Below, one piece after another: positions 38,993-47,869 of a stretch of DNA of 64,000 bases (its first letter is position 1; every line of letters begins with the position of its first letter). Both the position numbers and the translations under genes were made by a program. The notes beneath the pieces were generated by a model. That model had not been told where the DNA came from, made no database searches, and saw nothing but the letters and a program-made list of their open reading frames with translations. Origin of the DNA: Pseudoalteromonas sp. H105 (GTDB taxonomy: Bacteria > Pseudomonadota > Gammaproteobacteria > Enterobacterales > Alteromonadaceae); assembly GCF_001469215.1 (NCBI RefSeq), contig NZ_LOFH01000004.1, positions 310,001 through 374,000 on the forward strand. The letters are read 5' to 3'.

Positions 38993-39413
38993 ATGCCAGC
39001 TATATTAAAACGTGAAGAAATCGATTTTATATTCGACTTATATACCCAAGCCACCTCAAGATGCAGAATTCAGCGTTTCATAGGGGCTTAATATCAAGGC
39101 GTTACTTTGCAAGAATGGCAGTCCCTTTTAAGAAGTAACAACGATGAGAGTAAGTGCCTATGAAACGCCCAAAGGGTTGGTTTAAAAGCGATTTATACTA
39201 CGTTATTGATTTTAACAATAGAACCACTATTACTTGCAATCAATGCCTTGCCTAAATCGCTTTTAATTCCAACGACGCTCGCATCTTGAGGTGGTTTGGG
39301 TATATCATTGCGTAGATAGTGATGAAAACAATACCGATGAAGTTGAACCAGAAACTAAAAAGCTTGATTCAACTCAAGGTGTTGATATTTACCAATCAAG
39401 TTATTTGACCTAA
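38993..39413 (+). pseudogene. Small acidic protein gene split by a MITE-like insertion
   Basis: The 5' piece starts at ATG 38993 after AGGAGG and encodes MPAILKREEIDFIFDLY before entering an inserted element at 39041-39305. The 3' piece reads from 39306 as HCVDSDENNTDEVEPETKK and ends at TAA 39411-39413. Joining 38993-39043 to 39306-39413 gives an uninterrupted 52-residue acidic protein with no frame change. With the element present the 5' piece stops at 39089-39091 after 32 residues. The protein is not recognised. The exact restoration is seen in the sequence; that it was once functional is inference from the ribosome site and codon pattern. Confidence 0.7.
39041..39305. mobile_element. MITE-like element with 25-bp terminal inverted repeats
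   Basis: The ends match as inverted repeats at 24 of 25 bases (39040-39064 and 39281-39305; key sequence ACCCAAGCCACCTCAAGATGC). A TA duplication fits the junctions. There is no transposase ORF. Inside are two further stem-loops: 39073-39084 with 39157-39168 (12 bp, itself enclosing GTTACTT/AAGTAAC) and 39182-39195 with 39253-39266 (14 bp). The size and the TA target suggest a Tc1/mariner-IS630-type nonautonomous element. Confidence 0.75.
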
Positions 39414-39460
39414 AAGCTGTTTGCTCATTACAATGGCGCACCTTGAAAAAGCGATGCCAA

Positions 39461-39697
39461 ATGATGAAAAGCCACTCAGCCAAAAAAGAACTTATTTTAC
39501 TCCCGATTCTGCTTATCGTAATCATATTGTGTGTGGCAGGGCACTTTTTATTACAAGCCAGCTTTGCCGACAGTAACCTCACTGAATACTTGCTCGCAGC
39601 TCTGCCTTTCGCTATGTTTGGCTTTGTTATCATTGCTTTTAAGATTGCAAGTAAGAGTGAAGATAAAGAACGCCAAGAGCAAAGCGACAACGATTAG
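39461..39697 (+). CDS. Small two-helix membrane protein
   Basis: About 78 residues: two hydrophobic helices (ELILLPILLIVIILCVAGHF and YLLAALPFAMFGFVIIAFKI) and a charged tail (SKSEDKERQEQSDND). Not recognised. The start is uncertain: ATG 39461, another ATG at 39464 or an upstream TTG at 39443. It lies 47 bp after the interrupted small gene and is convergent with the DUF1543 gene. Confidence 0.6.
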   Translation: MMKSHSAKKELILLPILLIVIILCVAGHFLLQASFADSNLTEYLLAALPFAMFGFVIIAFKIASKSEDKERQEQSDND

Positions 39698-39717
39698 TCA
39701 CTACCTTCAATCTCGAC

Positions 39718-40218
39718 TTATAAAATATGATAGCCAAACCAATCTGGCTTAATTGCTTGTGACTGACCACTTGGGGTTAGTTTGATACTCAATTGACTAT
39801 CAAGTAAATCAATAGCAAAACAATCATCCACATCATGTAAGTCATCTTTGTGTATATGGCTTAGGCCTGCAAGTAAGTTAGCTTTTGCGCGTTGCTTAGC
39901 CTGCTCAGCATCGCTCGCTACAAATAAAGCAAAATCATGCTGCTCTGCAAGGCTATCAGCGCGATAAGCACCTAAGTTCACAAAAAACAACTTTTCTGGC
40001 TGCGATACAGTTTCATTTACAACCTCGACGTGGTAACCATCAATGTGCTTAACGGCCATAAAGCTGTCCATATGCACACTGCTCTTATCTCCTACCCATT
40101 GGCTTTTTAACTTTGAATAACATTGATCGATGGAATCCCCGACAACAAATCGGACATCGTGCATTTCAATATGACACCCATGTATTCTGCCGCCCAAGTA
40201 CACCATAAATAACTGCAT
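39718..40218 (-). CDS. DUF1543 domain protein
   Basis: 166 residues resembling the DUF1543 family. The N-terminus LFMVYLGGRIHGCHIEMHDV is typical. The fold and reaction are uncharacterised; a tandem of two similar halves is suggested (KLFFVNLGAYR begins the second). ATG 40218, with GGAG five bases upstream, is preferred over GTG 40224. It is separated from the glrR stop by only eight bases and is probably co-transcribed as the last gene of the glrK-qseG-glrR operon. Confidence 0.8.
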   Translation of the reverse strand: MQLFMVYLGGRIHGCHIEMHDVRFVVGDSIDQCYSKLKSQWVGDKSSVHMDSFMAVKHIDGYHVEVVNETVSQPEKLFFVNLGAYRADSLAEQHDFALFVASDAEQAKQRAKANLLAGLSHIHKDDLHDVDDCFAIDLLDSQLSIKLTPSGQSQAIKPDWFGYHIL

Positions 40219-40226
40219 TTTCACTC

Positions 40227-41576
40227 CTATAAAATAGCATCAACATCAATGTTATGCTTTTTGATTAACTTATAAAAATCAGAACGGTTTCGTTTTGCTA
40301 GCTTAGCACCTTCCGCGACATTGCCTGAAGCCATTTTAAGTGTGTTGATTACATAATCACGCTCAAACTCTTTTTTTGCATCGTTTAACGACAAGGGCTC
40401 AATATGGGTTTCATTCATGTTCAGCGCACTTTCAACCAAGTTTACTGAAATCACTTCACTAGGCGAAAACGCCACCACCTGTTCAACCACATTTTGCAGT
40501 TGACGAATATTACCTGGCCAATCATAGCGAACTAATGCGTACATGGCATCCGTTGTAAACTGCTTTTGGTCTTGCCCCATTCGTTTTGCAATCATTGAAC
40601 TAAAATGCTGTGCTAGTAAGCTAATATCCTCGCGACGCTCTTTCAGCCCAGGGAGTTTTAAATTAACAACATTTAAGCGGTAGTATAAATCTTCTCTAAA
40701 CTGCTGCTCAGCAATTGCCTCGAGTAAATTTTTATGGGTGGCAGACACGATTCGTACGTCAATGGGGAGCTCTTTTTGAAACCCCACCGGGCGGATGGTT
40801 TTTTCTTGCAGTACTCGTAATAATTTCACTTGGAGATTAAGGGGCATATCACCAATTTCATCTAAGAATAACGTGCCGCCTTGGGCTTGTTGAAATAATC
40901 CTTGGTGATCTTTCACAGCCCCCGTGAACGCGCCTTTTTTATGACCAAATAACTCAGACTCAAGTAACTCACCGGGCACCGCTCCACAATTTATAGCAAC
41001 AAATGGGCCATCACAAACAAGGCTATGCTGATGAATTGCGTTCGCAAGGAGCTCTTTACCCGTTCCACTTGCGCCAGAAATAAGCACATTTACGTGGGTT
41101 GGGCCTAGTAGCTTAACTTGTTCGAGTAGATGCAGCATCGTACCACTGCGTGTCACAATATCACTGTTTGGCGATCGTACATCACCATTTAAACCATTAA
41201 TGTCAATTGCTTTAGCTAAACTATCAAACAGCTCATCTTTATCCACGGGCTTGGTTATGAATGCAAAAATGCCCTGTTTAGTTGCTTCAACTGCGTCGGG
41301 TATCGAACCATGAGCCGTCATCATTATCACAGGCAATGCGGGGTAGCGACTTTGTAACCGACGATGCAATGCCATGCCGTCTATTTCATCCATTCTTAAA
41401 TCGGTTATCACCACCTCAAACACATGACTTTTAAGCAATTGCAGCGCAGCCAGTGCACTTTCACTGGTTGTTACTTGGTAACCTTTTGACTCAATTCGAA
41501 TGGCAAGTAACTTCAGTAAACTGGCATCATCATCAACTAACAGAATACGAGCGCCTTGTTGTATTTGAGTAGACAT
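40227..41576 (-). CDS. glrR: NtrC-family response regulator GlrR (QseF)
   Basis: Sigma-54-dependent activator, 449 residues. Receiver with DDD at 15-17 and Asp59 (VITDLRMDE); AAA+ domain with Walker A GASGTGKE, the sigma-54 contact loop GAFTGA, and the R-finger region; C-terminal Fis-type helix-turn-helix (NVAEGAKLAKRNRSDFYKLI). In E. coli GlrR activates sigma-54 promoters, including that of the sRNA GlmY, under envelope stress; here the target is not seen. It follows qseG by four bases. Confidence 0.93.
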   Translation of the reverse strand: MSTQIQQGARILLVDDDASLLKLLAIRIESKGYQVTTSESALAALQLLKSHVFEVVITDLRMDEIDGMALHRRLQSRYPALPVIMMTAHGSIPDAVEATKQGIFAFITKPVDKDELFDSLAKAIDINGLNGDVRSPNSDIVTRSGTMLHLLEQVKLLGPTHVNVLISGASGTGKELLANAIHQHSLVCDGPFVAINCGAVPGELLESELFGHKKGAFTGAVKDHQGLFQQAQGGTLFLDEIGDMPLNLQVKLLRVLQEKTIRPVGFQKELPIDVRIVSATHKNLLEAIAEQQFREDLYYRLNVVNLKLPGLKERREDISLLAQHFSSMIAKRMGQDQKQFTTDAMYALVRYDWPGNIRQLQNVVEQVVAFSPSEVISVNLVESALNMNETHIEPLSLNDAKKEFERDYVINTLKMASGNVAEGAKLAKRNRSDFYKLIKKHNIDVDAIL

Positions 41577-41580
41577 AACT

Positions 41581-42093
41581 TTACTGCTCCTGAGTTTCTT
41601 CTCGTAATAGTAATTGCTGTTCTATTGTTGCTAAAGAGGACAACATTTTTTGCATTTTACTATTTATTGCGTGTTGCGCCTTTTTGGCCTGTATATGCTG
41701 CCTAACTTGCTGCTTTTGCAGCCACCAGTAATGTTTAATATCATCAGGCCAATAGTAAGCTTGCTCGAGTTGTAAAAGCATTGTTAGCACCTTCTCAGGT
41801 GCTAACGTATTATTTTTACAGCTGAAGTTAAAATACGATTCTATTTCTCTTTTTCCCACATACTGTTTTTTATCAACTGCTAGCACAAAGCCACCACATG
41901 ATTCGGCATGCCAAGCGATCACCGTACTTGCTGATGGATAAACAGGCTCGGTTTTGGGCCGAGGCTTTGGGTTTGGATGCAGCGCTTGAGTTAAATCTGT
42001 ATTTTTTGCGCCTACATCACTCATTAACTCACACCCTGTCAATCCTATTAGGGTAAAACAGGCCAAAACAGCTGACTTGAAATAATAAGCCAT
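41581..42093 (-). CDS. qseG: QseG-like outer membrane lipoprotein
   Basis: 170 residues with lipobox LIGLTGC (lipidated Cys about 21). The C-terminal half is helical and charged, with a coiled-coil appearance. In E. coli QseG (YfhG) is a lipoprotein that interacts with the kinase GlrK and tunes its output. The identification rests mostly on position, between glrK and glrR in the conserved three-gene order, with matching size and lipobox. The ATG is one base from the glrK stop. Confidence 0.8.
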   Translation of the reverse strand: MAYYFKSAVLACFTLIGLTGCELMSDVGAKNTDLTQALHPNPKPRPKTEPVYPSASTVIAWHAESCGGFVLAVDKKQYVGKREIESYFNFSCKNNTLAPEKVLTMLLQLEQAYYWPDDIKHYWWLQKQQVRQHIQAKKAQHAINSKMQKMLSSLATIEQQLLLREETQEQ

Positions 42094-42094
42094 G

Positions 42095-43537
42095 TTAATT
42101 CACTCCTTGTGGAATCGGTATTTGAATAATAAAGCGGCAACCTTGCGGCCTATTTTCCTCAACAGTTATTGTGCCGCATAAGTGCTCTACTGACTCTTTT
42201 ACAATTGTTAACCCTAAGCCGCTGCCTGGTGAATGCTGTTCTTGGCTTGCTTTTGTTTGATAGAAAGCGTTAAATATTTTAGATTTTTCATGCTCTTTGA
42301 TCCCAACACCATGATCGGTGACTGTTATATATAAATGCTCTTTAACCTGAGAAACTCCAACATTCACTGCATCCCCATTAAATGAAAATTTTAAAGCATT
42401 AGAAATAAGCTGAATAATTGACATTTCAATCAGTTCGCCAGCCAGTGGAAGAGAAACATCGGGAACACTGACATGCCAGCATAATGTTTGATTACGAGAT
42501 TGCAGCCGATAATTAAAATGATCATTTATTTTTCTTTTTATGAGCTCAAACTCAACTTTAGTTAAGTTATTTTTGCTGGTGCGAATCGTATTGTAACTAA
42601 GCAAACTGTCTATCATATTACTTAAGCGGTCCATGCCTTGAGTAATTAACACAAGTACTGCCTGCTGCTCTTTATTTATCGGCCCGACAATTTCATCACT
42701 AAGCAGATCAGTGCCTTCAACCATAGAAGCTAAGGGCGTTTTCAGCTCATGCGTTACATGACGCAAAAAGGTGTCCTTTTGCTGCTCTAACGTATGTAAT
42801 TGAGCTTGCACCCACTGTAACTTATTGCCCAACTCAACAAGCTCAGCCGAGCCTTTAACTGATATAGTTTGCTGCCAATGTCCTTCCCCGAGCTTATCAA
42901 TCACGGTGGTTAGACCTTTTAGATGACCACTAATACGCAATAAAAATCCCCCACCCACTAACATAGTCAACGGAAGAAGTGCGACCAACCAATTAATAAA
43001 TGAGCGCTGCAGCATTTCTAATTGCTGTTGATTTTCTGCAATTTTTTGCTCATTTTTTTCTCGCAGCCACAATGCCTTCTCATTAAGAAGCAGACTAATT
43101 GGAATAAACAATGTGGCATTTTGCATATTTTTATCGATAAGCTGTCTCTTTGTATTGTGCAACACAGTGGAAAATGTTTGCCATTTTTGCTTATCGTACT
43201 CATTACCTAGCACTATCAGCTCATCTATCGTCTCAAATGACCTAATCCACTTATCTATAATCAGCCCATCAAGTGATTCACTTTTAAGTACCCAATTTTG
43301 CCGTGTTGCGCGTTCTATGGTGTTCAGATCTTGTTTAAGGTTATTAAATGATTTTGTTACTTTGTAGTTGCTATCGATAATTGTTTGAGTCGTGGCAAGC
43401 TGTTCATTCAGTGCATTTAAAAAGAGAATTACTACCAATAACAGGGGTAATAAAGACAATAAAATACTCATCAAAAACTGCCCGAAAAGACTCGGTCGCC
43501 AAGTGAGCAAAGCGTTGTATTTTATGCCTATTGTCAC
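42095..43537 (-). CDS. glrK: Sensor histidine kinase GlrK (QseE)
   Basis: 480 residues. TM1 about 15-45, periplasmic helices to about 165, TM2 about 175-197, HAMP, HisKA (RHVTHELKTPLASM) and HATPase (IISNALKFSFNG, DHGVGI, GSGLGLTIVKESVEHLCG). The GTG start at 43537 is supported by AAGGAGG nine bases upstream. The conserved glrK-qseG-glrR order suggests an envelope-stress two-component system working through sigma-54. The 600-bp gap upstream should carry its promoter. Confidence 0.92.
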   Translation of the reverse strand: MTIGIKYNALLTWRPSLFGQFLMSILLSLLPLLLVVILFLNALNEQLATTQTIIDSNYKVTKSFNNLKQDLNTIERATRQNWVLKSESLDGLIIDKWIRSFETIDELIVLGNEYDKQKWQTFSTVLHNTKRQLIDKNMQNATLFIPISLLLNEKALWLREKNEQKIAENQQQLEMLQRSFINWLVALLPLTMLVGGGFLLRISGHLKGLTTVIDKLGEGHWQQTISVKGSAELVELGNKLQWVQAQLHTLEQQKDTFLRHVTHELKTPLASMVEGTDLLSDEIVGPINKEQQAVLVLITQGMDRLSNMIDSLLSYNTIRTSKNNLTKVEFELIKRKINDHFNYRLQSRNQTLCWHVSVPDVSLPLAGELIEMSIIQLISNALKFSFNGDAVNVGVSQVKEHLYITVTDHGVGIKEHEKSKIFNAFYQTKASQEQHSPGSGLGLTIVKESVEHLCGTITVEENRPQGCRFIIQIPIPQGVN

Positions 43538-44133
43538 TGGTATAGCCCCTCCTTTTTAATAATAGGCGTATTATCTGGCAACCTACTTAGACACTCGCTG
43601 AATCAACAGAGAAATAGTCTTCACACACATTGCAAAACCATAATGTGGTTAACTAGCAACACAATAAGCGCCTACTTTAAAAGTAACTTTTATCAACACG
43701 ATTACTTTGTTGCAAAAAAGCATTACCACTTAGTACATTTTAAATAAAAATAAGCCATTGATTTTTTAATCACAGTTATCATTCTGGATGAGTGTGCCGA
43801 CGAAATACTTTATCTTTAACATCTAGTAAAAGATGAAAAAAAGTTCATCATGCTTGTACGACTAACTTGCATGAGAACTGCTGAAGTTAGTAATAGCCAC
43901 ATTTAAAGCAGGAAACAAAAATGAAGGTGACTATTTAACATATGCAGGGACAGCAAACGATCCCGCACTTTGGTCGCGAATCTTAGCTCACATAGATATG
44001 AGTTAATGCTCGTTAACCCAATTTAATTTTTTAGCTAATTCATAAAGATAGATTACCTACTTGGAAATATGAAAAGTAGCACAAATATTTTGCAGGTCTG
44101 CAATTCTCTGTTAATGTTTATAAAAACAACAAT
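43538..44133. other. Long intergenic region with a possible gene remnant
   Basis: About 596 bases between divergent glrK and the amidohydrolase gene. At 43879-44004 an open frame lacking an ATG start encodes protein-like sequence (GDYLTYAGTANDPALWSRIL, ending AHIDMS) to a stop at 44002-44004, which looks like a 3' gene remnant. I see no GG-N10-GC sigma-54 site that convinces me, and no RNA fold. Confidence 0.35.
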
Positions 44134-45813
44134 ATGATGACTCTCACAATGAAAAACTGGCTCGCCCTATCCCTTTTCTTTCCTTTATTAGCTGTTGCTG
44201 ATACCAAGGTTATATACAATGCAAATGGCTACACCCCAACCTATAAAGGCGAGCTAACTCAATTTTCAACACTTGTTATAAAAGATGGTAAAGTCGTTAA
44301 AGTGGGCACAGACGAACTCAAAAATAGCTTTCCTAATGCTCACTCATTCGATGCAAAACAAAAAACACTTTTACCGGGGCTGATAGATGCTCATGGTCAT
44401 GTTATTGGATTGGGTCAAAATTTATCCCAATTGGATTTACGCGGTAGCAAATCGGTTAAAAGTATTCAAGCCAAGTTAGCGGACTTTGCAAAAGGTAAAG
44501 ATGGTTGGATAATTGGGCGTGGATGGAACCAAGAACTCTGGCCGTCGAAGCAGTTTCCAACTGCCGCAGATTTAGACAAGGTTATAAAAGATGTGCCTGT
44601 CGTGCTCTCTCGAGTTGATGGCCACGCAATTTGGGTTAATAGTAAAGCAATGGCTCTGGCAAATATTACCTCATCAACCCGTGCTCCTGATGGGGGAGAA
44701 ATCATTCGCACCCGCGATGGCAAGCCCAGTGGTATATTTATTGATAAGGCTGAGGGGTTGATCACACCATTTATTCCATCGCCATCAGACAATGCTATTA
44801 ATCAAGCATTAGACAAAGCAGGCAATCACTTATTAAGCCTTGGTATAACCTCCACTCATGATGCAGGTATCGATAAACAAACGTGGCAAATATATAAACA
44901 GCGCGCCGAACAAGAAACGTTACCCTTGCGGATCGTTGCGATGCTTAGCGCGACGGATCCCGCTCTTGAAGCCATGCTCAAAGCAGGTCGTTTTAAAGAT
45001 CTGAACGATTATATGTCGATCCGTAGCGTTAAAATTTACGCTGATGGTGCATTAGGTAGCCGAGGGGCCGCGTTAATTGAAGATTACGCAGATAGAAAAA
45101 ACCACAAAGGTTTGATGCTAGAAACTCAGCAAAAGTTAGAAACGCTCTTTACACTGAGCTTTTCTAACGGGTTTAGCGCCAATACACATGCTATCGGCGA
45201 TCAAGCAAATAAAACTGTACTTAATGCCTATGAAAATGTCTTTAAAAATACGGGGGGGATTTTACTACGCAACAGAATTGAACACGCACAAATAGTAAAC
45301 CCAACTGATATCCCTCGTTTTAAAGCATTAAAAATAATTCCGTCTATGCAACCCGTGCATGCGACCTCTGATATGCATATGGCTGAACAACGCCTAACTG
45401 AAAAACAACTGACAGGTGCATATGCATGGCAAACATTTTTGAGTCAAGGTTCCGTTGTTGCCGCTGGCTCCGACTTTCCAGTAGAGCTGGCCAACCCTTT
45501 TCATGGTTTGTATTCTGCAATAACGAGAATGGATCACCACCTAAAGCCAAAAAATGGCTGGCGTGCTGATGAAGCGTTAAGTCGTGAAGACGCTCTAAGG
45601 GCTTTTACATTAGGAGGCGCGTATGCCGCCCATCAAGAGTTTAAACTTGGCAGCTTAGAGCAGGGAAAGTGGGCAGACTTTATATTAGTTGATAAAGATT
45701 ACTTTTCAGTGCCCGTTGACGAAATTTACAGCATTGGCGTAGAACAAACCTGGATAGCCGGTGAGCTAAAATACCAAAAAACGAATGTTAATGGTGTTGA
45801 TAAAGCAGAATAG
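44134..45813 (+). CDS. Exported amidohydrolase (YtcJ-like)
   Basis: 559 residues with a signal peptide (about 1-23, LALSLFFPLLAVA). Metal-dependent amidohydrolase fold: HxH in DAHGHV near 86, later metal ligands in NTHAIGD and RIEHAQIV, and Asp in GSDFPVE. The sequence pattern, including GRGWNQELWPSKQFP and AYAWQTFLSQGS, fits the YtcJ/LAF3 branch of uncertain substrates (N-substituted amino acids or N-acyl compounds). ATG at 44134. Monocistronic; the next gene is convergent two bases away. Confidence 0.88.
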   Translation: MMTLTMKNWLALSLFFPLLAVADTKVIYNANGYTPTYKGELTQFSTLVIKDGKVVKVGTDELKNSFPNAHSFDAKQKTLLPGLIDAHGHVIGLGQNLSQLDLRGSKSVKSIQAKLADFAKGKDGWIIGRGWNQELWPSKQFPTAADLDKVIKDVPVVLSRVDGHAIWVNSKAMALANITSSTRAPDGGEIIRTRDGKPSGIFIDKAEGLITPFIPSPSDNAINQALDKAGNHLLSLGITSTHDAGIDKQTWQIYKQRAEQETLPLRIVAMLSATDPALEAMLKAGRFKDLNDYMSIRSVKIYADGALGSRGAALIEDYADRKNHKGLMLETQQKLETLFTLSFSNGFSANTHAIGDQANKTVLNAYENVFKNTGGILLRNRIEHAQIVNPTDIPRFKALKIIPSMQPVHATSDMHMAEQRLTEKQLTGAYAWQTFLSQGSVVAAGSDFPVELANPFHGLYSAITRMDHHLKPKNGWRADEALSREDALRAFTLGGAYAAHQEFKLGSLEQGKWADFILVDKDYFSVPVDEIYSIGVEQTWIAGELKYQKTNVNGVDKAE

Positions 45814-45815
45814 TA

Positions 45816-46043
45816 TTATTCTGCTTTTGCCTTTTTACGGTTAAGCTTAATCAAGTGATATAAATTAACAAAGGTCAGTAGAGCGTTTGTTATCGCTACT
45901 GGCCATGCACTTATTGCAACTCCATAAAGTGTAAATGCAATACAACCGGCAAAGTTCAACCAGCGCAATTTAACTACATCGCTCATAGTTAAAGACGCAA
46001 CGAGTAAAGCAGAAGCTATGTAGCCTAGGTATTCCCAACTCAT
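45816..46043 (-). CDS. Small membrane protein, YgjV-like
   Basis: 75 residues with three short hydrophobic helices and a basic tail (IKLNRKKAKAE). The pattern, with LRWLNFAGCIAFTLYG, resembles small inner membrane proteins of the YgjV type. The function is unknown. ATG start. It ends two bases from the amidohydrolase stop, convergent. Confidence 0.65.
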   Translation of the reverse strand: MSWEYLGYIASALLVASLTMSDVVKLRWLNFAGCIAFTLYGVAISAWPVAITNALLTFVNLYHLIKLNRKKAKAE

Positions 46044-46319
46044 TTTTTTCTCCTAACTATTAAGATTAACAGCATGGGTATTGCGATTTAGATGCAATAG
46101 CGACACAATGTAGTACTGTATAAAAAACTAACCTACTTAAAACCCAAAGTAAGCAAACAGCATACTTTTAATAATCGTTACACGGGATATAAAGGTGTCA
46201 AACCTGTTTAAGTGCTGAGGCGCTTAAATAAGCTAGTAAGTTAGTGTAAATTCTTAGAGTCTTAATGCTATCGTCATTAAGATGTAATAAATAGGACAAT
46301 TGTCCGAAGAGCATATTTG

Positions 46320-46976
46320 ATGTTTCAATATCATTTTTCAAGTTACCTAGTTGAGCAACTTCTAACATTTGCAGGCAGTTGTTACCAGCAATCAAAAAAA
46401 GAAGTGTTAATCCACCAAGATCAGCCTTTAACAAAGCTCGTGTTAGTGCGAAGTGGCACGGTGTCATTTAGTTATGACGTGGGTAACGGCAGGCGTCTAC
46501 TGCTAGGCCAGCTAGATTGTAATAATACACTGATTGGCGAAATTGAAGCGTTAAACAATAACCCCTGTATTTATACTGTGACGTGTTTTAGTGATGTTAG
46601 CTATAACTTAATAGAGCTCAAACACTGGCGCGCCTTGCTCTTAGATAAGCCTGAGTTAAGCTTATACACGGCTCAAACTATTGCCGCAAAGTTTCAAGAA
46701 AATCAAAAAATAAACTTGGATAAATTACTCCTACCGCTTGGCTATAACATCGCGAAAGATTGTTTATTACGGGCAGAAAATAATAACCCAACATTGCTTC
46801 GTGCTTACCCAACGGTTAACGCCGAAGCAGAGCGTTTTGCCACAACCGAAAGAGCTTATCGTCGTGTTGTTTCAGAGTTAGTAGAAAAAGGTCTGGTTGA
46901 AAGGTCAAATAATGGTTTGAAGGCCGTCAACCTTGATAAACTAAGTGATTACGTAGATAGCTTTTCACAGATCTAA
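46320..46976 (+). CDS. Crp/Fnr-like transcription regulator with cNMP-binding fold
   Basis: 218 residues. An N-terminal cyclic-nucleotide-binding beta roll (LVLVRSGTVSFSY, GQLDCNNTLIGEIEAL) and a dimer helix are followed by a divergent C-terminal winged helix (AEAERFATTERAYRRVVSELVEKGLVERSNNGL). It lacks the Fnr Fe-S cysteine cluster and the RSAAAR motif of Crp, so the ligand is unclear; YeiL-like regulators are the closest architecture. ATG 46320 is preferred over a TTG one codon upstream. Confidence 0.85.
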   Translation: MFQYHFSSYLVEQLLTFAGSCYQQSKKEVLIHQDQPLTKLVLVRSGTVSFSYDVGNGRRLLLGQLDCNNTLIGEIEALNNNPCIYTVTCFSDVSYNLIELKHWRALLLDKPELSLYTAQTIAAKFQENQKINLDKLLLPLGYNIAKDCLLRAENNNPTLLRAYPTVNAEAERFATTERAYRRVVSELVEKGLVERSNNGLKAVNLDKLSDYVDSFSQI

Positions 46977-46984
46977 AACTAAAA

Positions 46985-47005
46985 AAAGGCCTACTAAAGG
47001 CCTTT
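46985..47005. terminator. Bidirectional terminator between Crp-like and phosphoribosyltransferase genes
   Basis: An 8-bp stem (AAAGGCCT/AGGCCTTT, loop ACTAA) with A-run on one side and T-run on the other lies just after the regulator stop. Confidence 0.8.
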
Positions 47006-47049
47006 TTATTACTTTACTACTCGCCAATTAAGAGCGAGTCATGGGCAGG

Positions 47050-47616
47050 TTACTTCTCTAGTAAAATATCATGTATTTTTGCAAGGTCCGTTTTGCCTTC
47101 AATGATCTCATCTGGCGTTAAACCTGAAAGCTCATGTGGAAATACTAACCATTCTTCTGATTCATGTATGTAGTAATCCGGTTTCATATCAACCTTCGAG
47201 TTTTTTGGCTTGTAGTAAGGACAAGCTACACGAATATCTTTTGGTAAATTTAAACGCATCAACTCTGATAACTTTTCTTTAAGCGCAAAGATACTGCGTC
47301 CTGAATCAAAAACATCATCAACAATTAACAGTGAATCACCCGCATTGGCATTTTCAATGATGTAATGTAAGCCATGAACTTTGATTTCTTTAGACTGCTT
47401 ATTAATACCATAATACGATGAGGTGCGTACGGCGATATGATCCGTTTCAATACCTTTATAATCATAATACTCTTGCACAGCAATACCAATTGGTGCACCG
47501 CCACGCCAAATACCAATAATAAAATCAGGACGAAAACCGTCTTGGTAAACTTGTGCTGCTACGCGAAAAGAATCTTCTAGCAATTGCTGCGCGGTGATGT
47601 AAGTCTTATCAGACAT
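47050..47616 (-). CDS. Phosphoribosyltransferase (purine salvage type)
   Basis: 188 residues with the PRPP-binding signature VDDVFDSGRS and an N-terminal RGGAPIG loop. The FIIGIWRGGAPIGIAVQEYY start and WLVFPHE near the end fit the family of hypoxanthine/xanthine-guanine phosphoribosyltransferases, so it probably salvages purine bases with PRPP; the exact base is uncertain. ATG start. The next gene on the same strand is pepB, upstream by 253 bp and with its own terminator. Confidence 0.8.
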   Translation of the reverse strand: MSDKTYITAQQLLEDSFRVAAQVYQDGFRPDFIIGIWRGGAPIGIAVQEYYDYKGIETDHIAVRTSSYYGINKQSKEIKVHGLHYIIENANAGDSLLIVDDVFDSGRSIFALKEKLSELMRLNLPKDIRVACPYYKPKNSKVDMKPDYYIHESEEWLVFPHELSGLTPDEIIEGKTDLAKIHDILLEK

Positions 47617-47815
47617 AATAGAAACCCCAGTGTAAGTAGATTAATCAAGTGTAGTCTAATCAAGACAACTCTTGAAAAGCTGTGGCGGCGGATTTTACCG
47701 TAAAATACGTTAAAAAGCTTGTTTGATACCATTTTTAAACACATTAACTACATTTAACGACTTATCATTCGTTCTGTTTACCTCTATACAACGGCAAAAG
47801 CTTAAGTCAAACGCA

Positions 47816-47844
47816 TAAAAAAGCACGCATTGTCTGCGTGCCTT
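47816..47844 (-). terminator. Terminator of pepB
   Basis: A 7-bp stem (GCACGCA/TGCGTGC) is followed on the minus strand by TTTTTT, 26 bases after the pepB stop. Confidence 0.8.
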
Positions 47845-47869
47845 GTAATATTAAAAGTATGTCGAGGCG

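Noticed and set aside
43538..44133. A GlmY-like sRNA upstream of glrK, as in E. coli
   Set aside because: No sigma-54 promoter or GlmY-like fold could be seen; GlmY is known mainly from enterobacteria.
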